A stretch of 64,000 nucleotides of DNA, taken from a bacterium (GTDB taxonomy: Bacteria > Myxococcota > UBA727 > JAUIJE01). The first letter of the stretch is position 1, and each line of letters starts with the position of its first letter. Of this stretch, positions 37,027 through 45,967 are shown one piece after another. The stretch covers positions 1-64,000 of the forward strand of contig JAUIJE010000007.1 of NCBI GenBank assembly GCA_030431455.1. The letters run 5' to 3'. A program made the position numbers and the translations under genes. The notes under the pieces are model-generated. The model saw nothing but the letters and a program-made list of their open reading frames with translations. It was not told where the DNA came from and searched no databases.

Positions 37027-38922
37027 TCAGCGACGACCGCGGCGGGGGCCACCCCGGCCGCCACCGCTCGGGCGGCGCCGACGACGACCGCGCGGGCGCG
37101 CGGGCTCGCAGGTGATCTCCGGCGAACGTTTGCGGGGCCGGTCCTCGCCGTCCTCGCCCTCGTCGGACGCGTCTTCGTCTTCTTCGGCGGCGGCCTCGGC
37201 CCCGGGGCGCAGCTTGCCGTGCACGCCTTCGATGACCTTCTCGTGGACTTCACGATCGACTTCGACATGAGAGCTCAGGTCGCGCACGTCGCCTTTGCCG
37301 GTGAAGTGGCCGGCGTCGACCCCCGACATGTCACTGAGCACTTCGATGAGCCGGGTGAGGTCGTCGATGTCGTCCTGCTGACCCAATGTCACATACAAGT
37401 TGACCTGGGCGCTGGGCTCGCCGTCTTCGGCCTCGTCTCCGTCGTCGTCCTCGCGGTCCCGGCCGCGGCTCCGGCGGTCGTCGTCGCGGTCCCGGCCGCG
37501 CCCCCGGCCTTTGCGGTCATCCCGGTCGCGGCGCCCGCCGCGGTCGCCGTCCCGGTCGCTGCGCTCCGGGGCCGGGGCCCGGGGCGGCTTTTTGAAGTGG
37601 CTGCGCAACAGGAACGCGAGGAGGTCCTTGGCGTCTTCGCGCTCGAGCATGAGCTCGGCCGCGCCTTGGTACTGGGCGATCTCGACGCCTTCGGCTTCTT
37701 CTTTGATCTTCTCGGCGATGCGCTCGGATTGCATGTGGAGAATCTCCTGTTCGCTCGGGAGCGTGACCTCGATGAAGGGCACGCCGAAGTCTCGCTTCAG
37801 CGAGGTGAGGTGGGTGAGGTAGCGGCCGCGCACCAGGCTGACCGCGACCCCTTTTTTGCCGATGCGGCCGGTGCGGCCGACCCGGTGCACGTAGACCTCG
37901 TCGAACTCGGGGAGGTCATAGTTGAACACGTGGCCCAGGTCAGAGATGTCGATGCCGCGGGCGGCCACGTCGGTGGCGACCATCATGTCCAGCTCGCCGG
38001 CTTTGACCCGGGCCAGCACCCGCTCGCGGGCGCGCTGGGGCATGTCCCCGTTGAGGGCCTCGGCCCGGTAGCCAAACCGCGCGAGGTAACGGCACACCAG
38101 CTCGGTCTCGTCGCGGCGGTTGCAGAACACAATGGCATTTTGCGGCCGGTGGGCCTCGATCACGTAGAGGAAGTTCCGCGGGCGAGCGAGTTTATCGTCG
38201 GCGACGACGTACTTGTGCTCGATGGTGGAGACGTTGATCGAGTCGCGCGACAGATCGATGCGCTCGGGCTCTTTGAGGTACTGCGACGCGGCGCGCTCGA
38301 TCTCGGGGGGCAGCGTCGCGGAGAACAGCAAGTTCTGCCGGGCCTTGGGCAGTTGGTCGAGGATGCCGGTGACCTCTTCCCAAAAGCCCATGGACAACAT
38401 CTCGTCCGCCTCGTCGAGGATGGCGAACTTGATGGTCTTGGCCCGCAGGTGGCCGCGGCGGATCATGTCCATCACCCGGCCAGGGGTGCCCACGACGAAC
38501 TGCGCGCCGTCCTCGAGTTCCTGAATCTGTTTTTGCATCGAGGCGCCGCCGTAGATGGCCGCGACCTTGACCCGCGAAGGCTTGCCCAGCGCGGTGGCCT
38601 CTTCGGCGACCTGGTTGGCGAGCTCGCGCGTGGGGCACAAGGCGATGGCTTGGACGTTGTCCTCTTCGGCGTTGATGCTCGCGATCACCGGGAGGCAAAA
38701 CGCGGTGGTCTTGCCGCTGCCGGTGCGGCTCTGCACGATGACATCGCGCCCTTCCCGCACCGGGGCGTACACCTCGGCCTGGACGGTGGTGGGTTTTTTG
38801 TACCCAAGCTCGTCGAGGCCCTCGAGCACCAGGGTCGGCAAGTCGAGGTCCTCGAACGTCCCACTGAATTGGGCGTTCCCCCCGGTGCCCGTGTCCTGTT
38901 CGGCTGGCTGTTGGTCGGTCAT
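37027..38922 (-). CDS. DEAD-box RNA helicase with two basic disordered regions (DeaD/CsdA-like)
   Basis: 631 residues. Helicase core in order: Q motif, RTGSGKTTA (motif I), PTRELA, GTPGR, LDEADEML (DEAD), SATLP, then VFCNRRDETELV, VATDVAARGID and HRVGRTGR. An Arg/Asp-rich stretch (about 445-495) with SDRDGDRGGRRDRDDR-type repeats, then a DbpA/CsdA-type RNA-binding domain (VNLYVTLGQQDDIDDLTRLI) and an Arg/Gly tail. Acts on RNA structures, likely ribosome assembly or cold adaptation. The in-frame extension upstream of the ATG at 38922 is not family sequence. Two IDRs of this kind favour condensate formation. Confidence 0.94.
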   Translation of the reverse strand: MTDQQPAEQDTGTGGNAQFSGTFEDLDLPTLVLEGLDELGYKKPTTVQAEVYAPVREGRDVIVQSRTGSGKTTAFCLPVIASINAEEDNVQAIALCPTRELANQVAEEATALGKPSRVKVAAIYGGASMQKQIQELEDGAQFVVGTPGRVMDMIRRGHLRAKTIKFAILDEADEMLSMGFWEEVTGILDQLPKARQNLLFSATLPPEIERAASQYLKEPERIDLSRDSINVSTIEHKYVVADDKLARPRNFLYVIEAHRPQNAIVFCNRRDETELVCRYLARFGYRAEALNGDMPQRARERVLARVKAGELDMMVATDVAARGIDISDLGHVFNYDLPEFDEVYVHRVGRTGRIGKKGVAVSLVRGRYLTHLTSLKRDFGVPFIEVTLPSEQEILHMQSERIAEKIKEEAEGVEIAQYQGAAELMLEREDAKDLLAFLLRSHFKKPPRAPAPERSDRDGDRGGRRDRDDRKGRGRGRDRDDDRRSRGRDREDDDGDEAEDGEPSAQVNLYVTLGQQDDIDDLTRLIEVLSDMSGVDAGHFTGKGDVRDLSSHVEVDREVHEKVIEGVHGKLRPGAEAAAEEDEDASDEGEDGEDRPRKRSPEITCEPARPRGRRRRRPSGGGRGGPRRGRR

Positions 38923-38973
38923 CGCCGGGGGTTTAGCCAAGATGGGCGTGTTTGTCGCTGCCTTTCTGGGGTT

Positions 38974-38997
38974 GGGGTGGCGCTTTTCAGCCACCCC
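38974..38997. other. Hairpin between divergent helicase and VWA lipoprotein genes
   Basis: Perfect arms GGGGTGGC / GCCACCCC with an 8-base loop that includes a T run. In the 147-bp divergent gap; may be a leader element of either gene. Confidence 0.4.
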
Positions 38998-39069
38998 GTC
39001 GGGCCGTAAGCTCCCGATCGGCTTGCGAATTAGAGGCCGAGCGGGCAAGACAGGGGAGGGAGGTTCAGC

Positions 39070-40446
39070 ATGGTGAAGCGGCTTTTGCTCGCGGCGCTCC
39101 TCGGGGCGGTCGCGGTCGGCGGGTGTCAGTGCCCGGACGAAGACCTCAACCGGTTCGACCCCACGATTCAAAAAGACGCGTTCGAGCAGGACGGCGAGGC
39201 CCGGGTCGACATCCTCTGGGTCATCGACAACTCCGAGTCGATGCTCCAAGAGCAGAACAAGGTGTCCAACGGCTTCGCCGACTTCTTCGGCACCCTCATC
39301 ACCAGCAACGTCGACTACCACATCGGGGTCATCACCACCGACCCGCTCGACGGGGGGGCCTTGCGCACCTACGACGGCCCCACGGTCAACGGGTGCGGCC
39401 CTGATTGCCGCTACCTCACCAACGCCGTCACCTGCGACAACCCCGACATCGACGTGTCCGAGGCCACCAACGACGCCGCCGAGCAGCTCCTCCTCGACAA
39501 CTGCCAAGCCCAGCTGGTGTTCCGCAACCTCATCTCCGCCGGCATCGACGGCTCGCCCTTCGAAGAGGGCTTCCGCCAGACCGCCAACGCCCTCGGGGTC
39601 GCCACCCTCGACGAGGACACCGGCCTGCCCGACGGTGTCATCCCCGACGGCAACAGCGGCTTTCTCCGCGACGACGCCGCGCTCTACATCATCTATGTGT
39701 CCGACGAGGACGAGGGGGCCAAGGAGGACGGGGAGCCGGTCCACTACTACGAGCGGTTGTTCGAAGGGCTGAAGGGCCGGGGGGACGAGCGCCGGGTCTC
39801 GGTGTCCGCGATCGTGGGCTGGCCCAAAGACCCCGGCATCCCGGGGCTCGACGAGGTGTGCCCGATCCTCGAGACCACCTTTGACGGCCGCCAGGACACC
39901 AACGACCCCGAGGCCCAGGTCGTGCTCGAGGCCATGGCCGGCGAGACCGGGTGCGAGGACCAGCCCGACCCGGGCGAAGACCCCGTGACCCGGGCCGAGA
40001 CCGGCGGCCGCTACGTCGAGCTCGCCTGCCGCACCGGCGGGGTCGTGACCAACATGTGCGACACCGATTACACCACCGCGCTCGACTCGCTCGGGGCCAA
40101 CGCCGCGGGGCTGAAGCGCAAGTTTATTTTGTCCCGCGTCGACGAGCTCGACATCGGCGACGACTGTGTCTACTTCAACGCCGACGACGAGAAGCTCGAC
40201 TGCAACCAGGACGGCGACCTCGACGACGAGGGCATCGACCTGGCGGTGTGTGTGCTCGGCGTGCCCCTCGGGGGCGATGGCCAAAAGTTGCTCGTGCCGC
40301 GCTCCGAGCGCAACGGCTGGACCCTCGAGCCCGCCACCGGCGCGCTCAACTTCCGCGGCAAGTTCGTGCCCGCGCCGGGCACCACCCTCGAGGTGGAGTA
40401 CAAGCTGCGCGTCGAGACCGACCCGACCGACTGTTCGGAGCAATGA
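39070..40446 (+). CDS. VWA-domain lipoprotein
   Basis: 458 residues. Lipobox VGGC at residues 16-19. A von Willebrand A-like domain follows: VDILWVIDNSESMLQEQ carries the MIDAS DxSxS, and YHIGVITTDPLDGG is typical of the family as found in myxobacteria. A middle part binds metal-like Asp/Cys stretches, and a long C-terminal region holds Cys pairs (CDNPD, CRTGGVVTNMC, CVYFNADDEKLDC) that could form disulfides. Surface adhesion or binding is the likely role. GGGGAGGG ribosome site. Its TGA overlaps the next start (ATGATG). Confidence 0.85.
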   Translation: MVKRLLLAALLGAVAVGGCQCPDEDLNRFDPTIQKDAFEQDGEARVDILWVIDNSESMLQEQNKVSNGFADFFGTLITSNVDYHIGVITTDPLDGGALRTYDGPTVNGCGPDCRYLTNAVTCDNPDIDVSEATNDAAEQLLLDNCQAQLVFRNLISAGIDGSPFEEGFRQTANALGVATLDEDTGLPDGVIPDGNSGFLRDDAALYIIYVSDEDEGAKEDGEPVHYYERLFEGLKGRGDERRVSVSAIVGWPKDPGIPGLDEVCPILETTFDGRQDTNDPEAQVVLEAMAGETGCEDQPDPGEDPVTRAETGGRYVELACRTGGVVTNMCDTDYTTALDSLGANAAGLKRKFILSRVDELDIGDDCVYFNADDEKLDCNQDGDLDDEGIDLAVCVLGVPLGGDGQKLLVPRSERNGWTLEPATGALNFRGKFVPAPGTTLEVEYKLRVETDPTDCSEQ

Positions 40447-41768
40447 TGACGAGATGGTTCGCCTCTTTGTTTGTGTTCGGCCTGGCCGCCTTCGGCGCGG
40501 GGTGTCCGTCGGGCAGCGCCGCCGATGGGTGCACCTCAGACTTCGACTGCGGCAGCGAGTTTCGCACCTGCGACACCGCGTCGGGCACGTGCCTGTGCAA
40601 CGACGCGCGGGGCTGTGACGACAACGAGGTGTGCAATGAGTTTGGCTTTTGCCAAGCCAACTCCGGGTGTTTGACCAACGCCGACTGCAAGACCGACGGG
40701 CAGGGCTGCGAGGTCGAGTTCTGCAACGTCAAGACCAACCAATGTGAGAGCACATGTGCCTGCGACCCGGCCGCGGGCGAGATCTGCTGCGCGGTCGATG
40801 CCCAGTGCCCGTTTGATCATATTTGCGCCGACCTCGACGGGGTCTGTGTGCCCGGCTGCCGCGAGGACGGCGACTGCCGCCTCGGGTCCGGCTGCGTCAA
40901 GGACTCGATCACCGCGCTGCTCGGGGTGTGCGAGGCCGGGACCTGCACCGCCAACAACCAGTGCGGCACCGGCGACATCTGTGACCTCAACACCGGGCTC
41001 TGCCAGTTCGATGACCGCGGGCCCTACTGCTACTCGTGCACGGGGGGCGTGGCGTCCGACGACTGCGGCGAGCCGGGCAACTACTGTCTCACCGACTCGT
41101 CCGACCCGACCGGGCAAAGCTCGTTCTGCGGGGTGGACTGCTCGCAACAGCAAGCGTGCCCCTTCGGCTACAGCTGCAACGACGTGATCATCATTCCACA
41201 GACATTGCCGTTCTGTAACGTGGAGCTGTGCGACATCCCCGACGGCGAGACGGTGGGCACGTGCACGGCCACGACCCCCACGGTGACCTGCTCCGCCGAC
41301 GAGGATTGCCCCCTCGGGCCCCCCGGGGGCACCTGTCCCCGCTACAACCAAGCCTGCGAACCGGGCGGCACGTGCCCAAGCGGCACCGAATGCCCCACCA
41401 GCGGCGTGTGTCCACCGTACGGACACTGCTTGGTGGGACAAGCGCCGTGTGAGCTCGACGCGGACTGTTGCGAGGACGAGGGCGAGTGCCCCGAAGGGTC
41501 GTGCGTGCTCCAACGCTGTGTGGGCGGTGAGGGCGACGCCTTTGGCCACTGCACGTGCACCATCGACTCGGACTGTCCGCGCGACGAGTGCAACGACGAG
41601 GATCTGTCCGACCCGGAGAACCCGATTCTGGGCAACTGCGGTCTGTCCGGCCACGCTTGCTACACCGACGACGACTGCGACACCATCGCGTGCGTCGACG
41701 GCGGGTGCCGCATCGGCGCGAACTGCGCGCCGTCGAACGATCGGAACTGTCGCGATCTCGCCGATTGA
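40443..41768 (+). CDS. Cysteine-rich EGF-like repeat lipoprotein
   Basis: 441 residues with lipobox GAGC at about residue 20 and roughly 70 Cys. The body is a chain of short disulfide-type modules, typically C-x(4-6)-C-x(3-5)-C patterns (CTSDFDCGSEFRTC, CLTNADCKTDGQGC, CDPAAGEICC, CSADEDCP, CELDADCC, CTIDSDCP), like the Myxococcota Dickkopf/EGF-like lipoproteins. Asp-Cys repeats suggest calcium binding. Partner of the VWA lipoprotein by overlap; together they look like a two-component surface adhesin. The second-half modules repeat 'DxDCxx' more closely, implying recent duplication. Confidence 0.8.
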   Translation: MMTRWFASLFVFGLAAFGAGCPSGSAADGCTSDFDCGSEFRTCDTASGTCLCNDARGCDDNEVCNEFGFCQANSGCLTNADCKTDGQGCEVEFCNVKTNQCESTCACDPAAGEICCAVDAQCPFDHICADLDGVCVPGCREDGDCRLGSGCVKDSITALLGVCEAGTCTANNQCGTGDICDLNTGLCQFDDRGPYCYSCTGGVASDDCGEPGNYCLTDSSDPTGQSSFCGVDCSQQQACPFGYSCNDVIIIPQTLPFCNVELCDIPDGETVGTCTATTPTVTCSADEDCPLGPPGGTCPRYNQACEPGGTCPSGTECPTSGVCPPYGHCLVGQAPCELDADCCEDEGECPEGSCVLQRCVGGEGDAFGHCTCTIDSDCPRDECNDEDLSDPENPILGNCGLSGHACYTDDDCDTIACVDGGCRIGANCAPSNDRNCRDLAD

Positions 41769-42110
41769 GGGTGCGTGGCTTTTTTGGGTTTGTCGTCGAG
41801 CGGCGGGCCTTTTCACCCGAGGACGCGGCCTTTTGACGTCGTCGGTGGTTTCGTTTCTGTCGCTATTCTCGACTGAAAAGGCCCGCCACTCGCCTTTGTG
41901 GTTCATGTGGCGCCACGCGTTGGGGGCGAACAAGCCGATTGGGGGGTGCGTGGCTTTTTTGGGTTTGTCATCGAGCGGCGGGCCTTTTCACCCGAGGACG
42001 CGGCTTTGATGTCGTCGGGTGAGTGGGTGTTCGTCGCTATTCGCGACTGAAAAGAGGCCCCAGGCGCGTGCGCCGTGGGGGGGGCGCGGGCCACGCGTTG
42101 GGGGCGAACA
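41764..42110. repeat. Tandem ~174-bp duplicated element with internal inverted repeat
   Basis: Copies at 41,764-41,932 and 41,938-42,110 share two blocks: about 70 bases from GGGTGCGTGGC onward, and a block ending CACGCGTTGGGGGCGAACA. Copy 1 has GGCGGGCCTTTTCA (41,802-41,815) and its exact complement TGAAAAGGCCCGCC (41,874-41,887). Copy 2 keeps the left arm but its right arm has an inserted A. First copy begins inside the stop of the Cys-rich gene. No open frame seen in 41,769-42,246. Confidence 0.8.
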
Positions 42111-42246
42111 GATCGGATCTGGGCCTTGCGCATCGCGGTGGGCGGACCTTTCTTAGGGCCAGTCGAGAGGATGTCGCACCGGCCACCGCCCTTACGCCGA
42201 CGGCGACCCGCCTCTGGGCCTCGAACAACCGATTTGTGGAGGAAGA

Positions 42247-43479
42247 ATGTCGAACCGTTCGATCATCGGCACCGGTGCGTGCCTTGTCGTCTCGGGACTG
42301 GTGTGGGCCGCGTCGCCTGCCCACGCCCAAACCGTCTGTGCCGCCAGCGGCAGCAACACCAACTACGAGTGGATTGATCGCGTGGACCTCGCGGGGGTCA
42401 CGTCGTTCACGGGGAAAAACAATGGCTATGCAGCGCCGGTCGCGCCGGTGTTCGCCCTGCCGGCGGGGGTGCACAACCTGACGTTGACCCCTGGCTACCA
42501 GTGGGGGAGCTACACCGAACACTGGGGGTTGTGGATTGACCTCGACCAGGACGGGAACTTTGGCCCCGGCGAACAATTGTTTGCCGGCAGCGGCCACGGG
42601 GCGCGCGGCGGCCAGATCGAGGTGCCGGCGGGCACGCCCTTGGGCGAGACCACCATGCGGGTGGTGATGCGCTATGGGTCGGCGCCGTCGGCGTGTGGGG
42701 CGTTCTACTATGGGGAGGTCGAAGACTACGTCGTGGACATCGTGGACCCGGGCCCACCGACCACGGTCAGCACCACCACCACCATCGGATTTGATCACGC
42801 CACCGACGTGGACCTCGCCATCGTCGGCCACTACCTGCGCGACGGCCAAGCCTGGAACGCCTCGCACTTCTTCACCGTGGGCAGCCCGATCAGCCGGACG
42901 GTGACCTATGAGGTCGACATCGGCACCGACATCGTCTGGAGCGGGGTGGTTCACCTCGCCGACATCGACTTGCCCCCCAGCGCGTGCGCGGTCGTCGACG
43001 GCGACGACTGCATCACCACCGCGGGGAGCGTGGGTGAGCTTGTCGAGTTCGCGGCCCCCGACCCGTCCGAGCCCGAACCGCCGCCCACCGGGGACCAGGT
43101 CCTCACCTTCGAGGACATCTTTGGCGGGACCACCTACCAGGCTGGCCCCACCGCCGTCGTGGACGGCATCACCGTGACCACCACCGGATCGTACCTCTAC
43201 AACAACACCGCGGCGCCCTTCGACTCTGACTACTTTGGGTTCATCAACGCGGCGTTTACGTTCCCCGCCCCGGTGAGTCAGCTGTCGTTCGAGGCCACCG
43301 GCACGTGTACCAACTGCACCGTCACCGTCGCGGTCTCCGCCGACGGCGTGGTGGTCGACAGCTTTGACCTCGACTACGGCGTGTTGAGCGACGTCGTGCT
43401 CACGCTCCCGCCCGGCACCACCGAAGTGGCGTTCGATCGCGGCCTGCGGATGGACAACCTCGTCGTCGACTACCAGTAG
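42247..43479 (+). CDS. Secreted GEVED-domain protein
   Basis: 410 residues. Signal peptide ending PAHAQ. Residues about 25-170 form a GEVED-type domain: WGSYTEHWGLWIDLDQDGNF, GPGEQLFAGS and the terminal GEVEDYVVDI with the family's GEVEDY. The second half is Ser/Thr-rich beta sandwich: a proprotein-like FDHATDVDLAIVGHYLRDG region and a C-terminal domain (TFPAPVSQLSFEATGTCTNC) with Cys pairs. No anchor, so likely released or bound through partners. GGAGG ribosome site 4 bases from the ATG. Ends 21 bases before a clear terminator. Confidence 0.85.
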   Translation: MSNRSIIGTGACLVVSGLVWAASPAHAQTVCAASGSNTNYEWIDRVDLAGVTSFTGKNNGYAAPVAPVFALPAGVHNLTLTPGYQWGSYTEHWGLWIDLDQDGNFGPGEQLFAGSGHGARGGQIEVPAGTPLGETTMRVVMRYGSAPSACGAFYYGEVEDYVVDIVDPGPPTTVSTTTTIGFDHATDVDLAIVGHYLRDGQAWNASHFFTVGSPISRTVTYEVDIGTDIVWSGVVHLADIDLPPSACAVVDGDDCITTAGSVGELVEFAAPDPSEPEPPPTGDQVLTFEDIFGGTTYQAGPTAVVDGITVTTTGSYLYNNTAAPFDSDYFGFINAAFTFPAPVSQLSFEATGTCTNCTVTVAVSADGVVVDSFDLDYGVLSDVVLTLPPGTTEVAFDRGLRMDNLVVDYQ

Positions 43480-43500
43480 CGACCATTGCCCCAGGCGCCG

Positions 43501-43532
43501 AAGCCCAGCCCCGTTTCCGGGCTGGGCTTTTG
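43501..43532 (+). terminator. Rho-independent terminator of the GEVED gene
   Basis: 11-bp perfect stem AAGCCCAGCCC / GGGCTGGGCTT with a 7-base loop followed by TTTT. Can also serve the convergent gene whose stop is at 43,536. Confidence 0.88.
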
Positions 43533-43535
43533 GCG

Positions 43536-43958
43536 TCATGGGTCACCGTCCGCGCGAGCGGGGGCCCGCAGCGCGGGGTGGTCTTCTTCCCACCAGGGCC
43601 CCGGGACAAACACGCCCGCAGATTTGGCGTCGGGCGCTTCGACGGTGACGAATGGGTTGAGGTCCATTGCCCAACGCCGCGTGAGGTAGCCGCACCCAAA
43701 TCCCAGCGGGGAGGTGATGACGGGCAGGAGCAGTAGACCCGCAGGTTTGCCGTCGAGCAGCACCCCGAGCACGATCGCCGCGGCGAACAGCATCCAGAAG
43801 CCGACCACGGTGAGCGCGACCGTCGCGGCCAACGCGCGGCAGCCTTTGCGGACGCCATGGGTCCGGGATGGGGGCGGCGGCGGCGGCGCCTGGGCCATGG
43901 CGGCGACCGGGGCCGCGGGGCCGGCGCAGCGCACGCGCGGGGGCAGGGGAGCGGGCAT
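43536..43958 (-). CDS. Small membrane protein, unknown function
   Basis: 140 residues from the ATG at 43958; longer in-frame starts exist upstream. A Pro-rich N terminus (APPPPPPS) leads to two hydrophobic helices (ALAATVALTVVGFWMLFAAA and LGVLLDGKPAGLLLLPVIT region) and a charged tail PWWEEDHPALRAPARADG. No recognised family. It faces away from the Gly-Asp lipoprotein; the 200-bp divergent gap (43,959-44,158) shows no motif I can name. Confidence 0.55.
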   Translation of the reverse strand: MPAPLPPRVRCAGPAAPVAAMAQAPPPPPPSRTHGVRKGCRALAATVALTVVGFWMLFAAAIVLGVLLDGKPAGLLLLPVITSPLGFGCGYLTRRWAMDLNPFVTVEAPDAKSAGVFVPGPWWEEDHPALRAPARADGDP

Positions 43959-44158
43959 GCGACCCCAACCAGTGATGCACGAGCGGGATTCCGGCGGCGC
44001 GCGCTGCGTGCGTACCGCCGCGTACTCGGCTTGGGCTTGGCTATGCATCAATTGCCTACACGGGGGCCGGTGTGTGTGTCGAGCACCTTGCATGCAGATA
44101 CGTTGCGCGGGGCAGGCGTGGGGTATGGTGCGGGACCACAACTTGATCTGGGGGTCCC

Positions 44159-45928
44159 GTGCTGCGTGCGTCGTCATTGGTTCGTGTTGGTTTGGTCTTG
44201 CTGTTGTGTGGGTCGAGCGGGTTGTTGACCGCCTGCCCCCCCGGGGACGCAGGGGACGGCGATGGGGATGGCGACGGTGACGGTGATGGCGACGGGGATG
44301 GAGACGGCGACGGCGACGGGGATGGCGACGGTGACGGGGATGGTGACGGCGACGGTGACGGGGATGGGGACGGCGACGGTGACGGGGATGGCGACGGTGA
44401 CGGCGATGGCGACGGAGATGGGGACGGCGACGGTGACGGGGATGGCGACGGTGACGGCGATGGCGACGGTGATGGAGACGGCGATGGGGATGGTGATGGT
44501 GACGGGGATGGTGACGGGGATGGTGACGGCGACGTGTACGCGCCGCCGGGTGCGTGGGAGACCGCGATCACCCTGAGCCCGGCCGACCAGCCGTTCCCGG
44601 CCACGGCGGTGACCGAGTTCACCCTCGATGTGCGCGCGGGGGGGGACGCGGTGGTGGCCTGGAGCCAGAACGAAGATTTGATGCTCGCGGAGCGAACCGG
44701 GGGCACCTGGACCATGCCGGCGGATGCGAGCAGTGGCATTGGGTTTTACCGGCGGCCCGACGCGAACATCAGCGTGGCCATGGCGGACTCCGGGGTGGCC
44801 ACGATTTTCTTTGGGGTCGTCAGCGACGGGGCCCTGTTCCAGAGTGTGCGGGCTGAGAATGGGACGTGGGCCCACCCCGCGGTGGAGACCGATGAATTCA
44901 CCCTCGCGGCCGAAGGAGGGCGCGATCCGTTGGTCGCGATGCAGCCCGATGGGGCGGGGGTGGCCGCGTACTGGATGTTCAACGCGGGCGTGTTGGTGAG
45001 CACGGGACAAGGGGACGCGTGGAGCCATGTGACCAACACGCCGGCGGACGTGATCAGCGACGGGGGCGATTGGCCCTCCAATGCTGGTGCAGACCCGCAG
45101 GTGGCGATCGGCGGGGGCCACGCGGTGGTGGTGTGGCGCCAGCAGGACGCGGGGTCGGTGGGCGTTTACATGTCAGAGAGCTTCAACGGCGGGGCGTTCT
45201 CGACCGGGGCGTTGATCAGCCCGCTCGGCGTGTACCAGGGCACCGGCCACATCCAGCCCAACGGCATCTACCTCGACGTCAACAACAACGGGGACGCGGT
45301 CGTCATGTGGGGTCAGAACAGCGCGTCGGGGGGTGGTTTCTGTGCGTCCGATTGCCCGTCCGTGTTCGTCTCCGAGTACACCGGCGGCACCTGGACCCAC
45401 CCCGCCGACATCGACGACGTGTTCAGCAGCAACGAGGCCGAGGCCAATCAGGTCCAGACCGGACAGAACGGGTTCGTCGGCATCGCCGACGACGGCAGCG
45501 CGGTGCTCGTCTACAACCACGAGACCACCCTCGGCCAGAGCGCCCTTGTCATCGCCACCCGCACCCCCGACGGGACCTGGACCGTGCCGCCGGTGACCGA
45601 GGCGGTGACCCTGCTGCCCGGCACCAACAGCACCGGGTACGACTTCTTCGCCGCCGACCTCAACGCCGCCGGGGACTTCATGCTCGCGGTCAGCGCCCCC
45701 CGTGAAGAGACCTCGCCCATCGGCCAGTCGGACCTGTACATCGTGCACCGCATCGGCGGGACCTGGCACATCCCGACGTCGGAGGACGACATGCACGTGG
45801 CCGCCAACGGCCTGAACAACATGGTGCTCAAGCTCACCGACACCGGCGACGCGATCTTGTTGCACAACTCGCTCGACCCCGCGGTGAGCGAGCAACGGCT
45901 CTGGGCCGAACAGTGGACGCGGGACTGA
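44159..45928 (+). CDS. Lipoprotein: long Gly-Asp spacer and beta-propeller-like repeats
   Basis: 589 residues, GTG start. Lipobox LTAC at about residue 26. Immediately after it, about 47 consecutive Gly-Asp pairs (44,250-44,535), a hydrophilic, strongly acidic arm that would hold the rest away from the membrane and could bind calcium. The body has about six repeats each containing GGTW or close (GGTWTMP, NGTWAHP, GGTWTHP, DGTWTVP, GGTWHIP), spacing 55-85 residues, like a beta-propeller. I know the lipoprotein-spacer-propeller plan from myxobacteria but not this family. Function unknown, probably ligand binding. Confidence 0.78.
   Translation: MLRASSLVRVGLVLLLCGSSGLLTACPPGDAGDGDGDGDGDGDGDGDGDGDGDGDGDGDGDGDGDGDGDGDGDGDGDGDGDGDGDGDGDGDGDGDGDGDGDGDGDGDGDGDGDGDGDGDGDGDGDVYAPPGAWETAITLSPADQPFPATAVTEFTLDVRAGGDAVVAWSQNEDLMLAERTGGTWTMPADASSGIGFYRRPDANISVAMADSGVATIFFGVVSDGALFQSVRAENGTWAHPAVETDEFTLAAEGGRDPLVAMQPDGAGVAAYWMFNAGVLVSTGQGDAWSHVTNTPADVISDGGDWPSNAGADPQVAIGGGHAVVVWRQQDAGSVGVYMSESFNGGAFSTGALISPLGVYQGTGHIQPNGIYLDVNNNGDAVVMWGQNSASGGGFCASDCPSVFVSEYTGGTWTHPADIDDVFSSNEAEANQVQTGQNGFVGIADDGSAVLVYNHETTLGQSALVIATRTPDGTWTVPPVTEAVTLLPGTNSTGYDFFAADLNAAGDFMLAVSAPREETSPIGQSDLYIVHRIGGTWHIPTSEDDMHVAANGLNNMVLKLTDTGDAILLHNSLDPAVSEQRLWAEQWTRD
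44250..44535 (+). repeat. Hexanucleotide coding repeat (GGN GAY)n
   Basis: About 47 Gly-Asp codon pairs with changing third bases, so selection is on the protein while the DNA drifts. Because units are 6 bp, slippage would add or remove whole Gly-Asp pairs without frameshift. Confidence 0.9.
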
Positions 45929-45940
45929 CCGCCGTGCCAC

Positions 45941-45966
45941 GCTCCTCCTCGTCGACGAGGAGGAGC
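45941..45966. promoter_or_regulatory. 26-bp perfect palindrome overlapping the cupin ribosome site
   Basis: Arms GCTCCTCCTCGTC and GACGAGGAGGAGC, no loop. The right arm contains the AGGAGG ribosome-binding site of the gene starting at 45,968. As RNA the stem would cover that site; as DNA it is an operator. It also lies right after the stop of the preceding lipoprotein. Confidence 0.6.
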
Positions 45967-45967
45967 C

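Noticed and set aside
37027-40443. A 1,138-residue minus-strand protein spanning helicase and VWA regions
   Set aside because: Only residues from the ATG at 38,922 on match a helicase; the upstream part is the antisense of the VWA lipoprotein.
44056-44739. Minus-strand frame with a long Ser-Pro run opposite the Gly-Asp lipoprotein
   Set aside because: It is the complement of the hexanucleotide repeat; the plus strand has a lipobox, a signal peptide and a structured C-terminal body, the minus frame has none of these.
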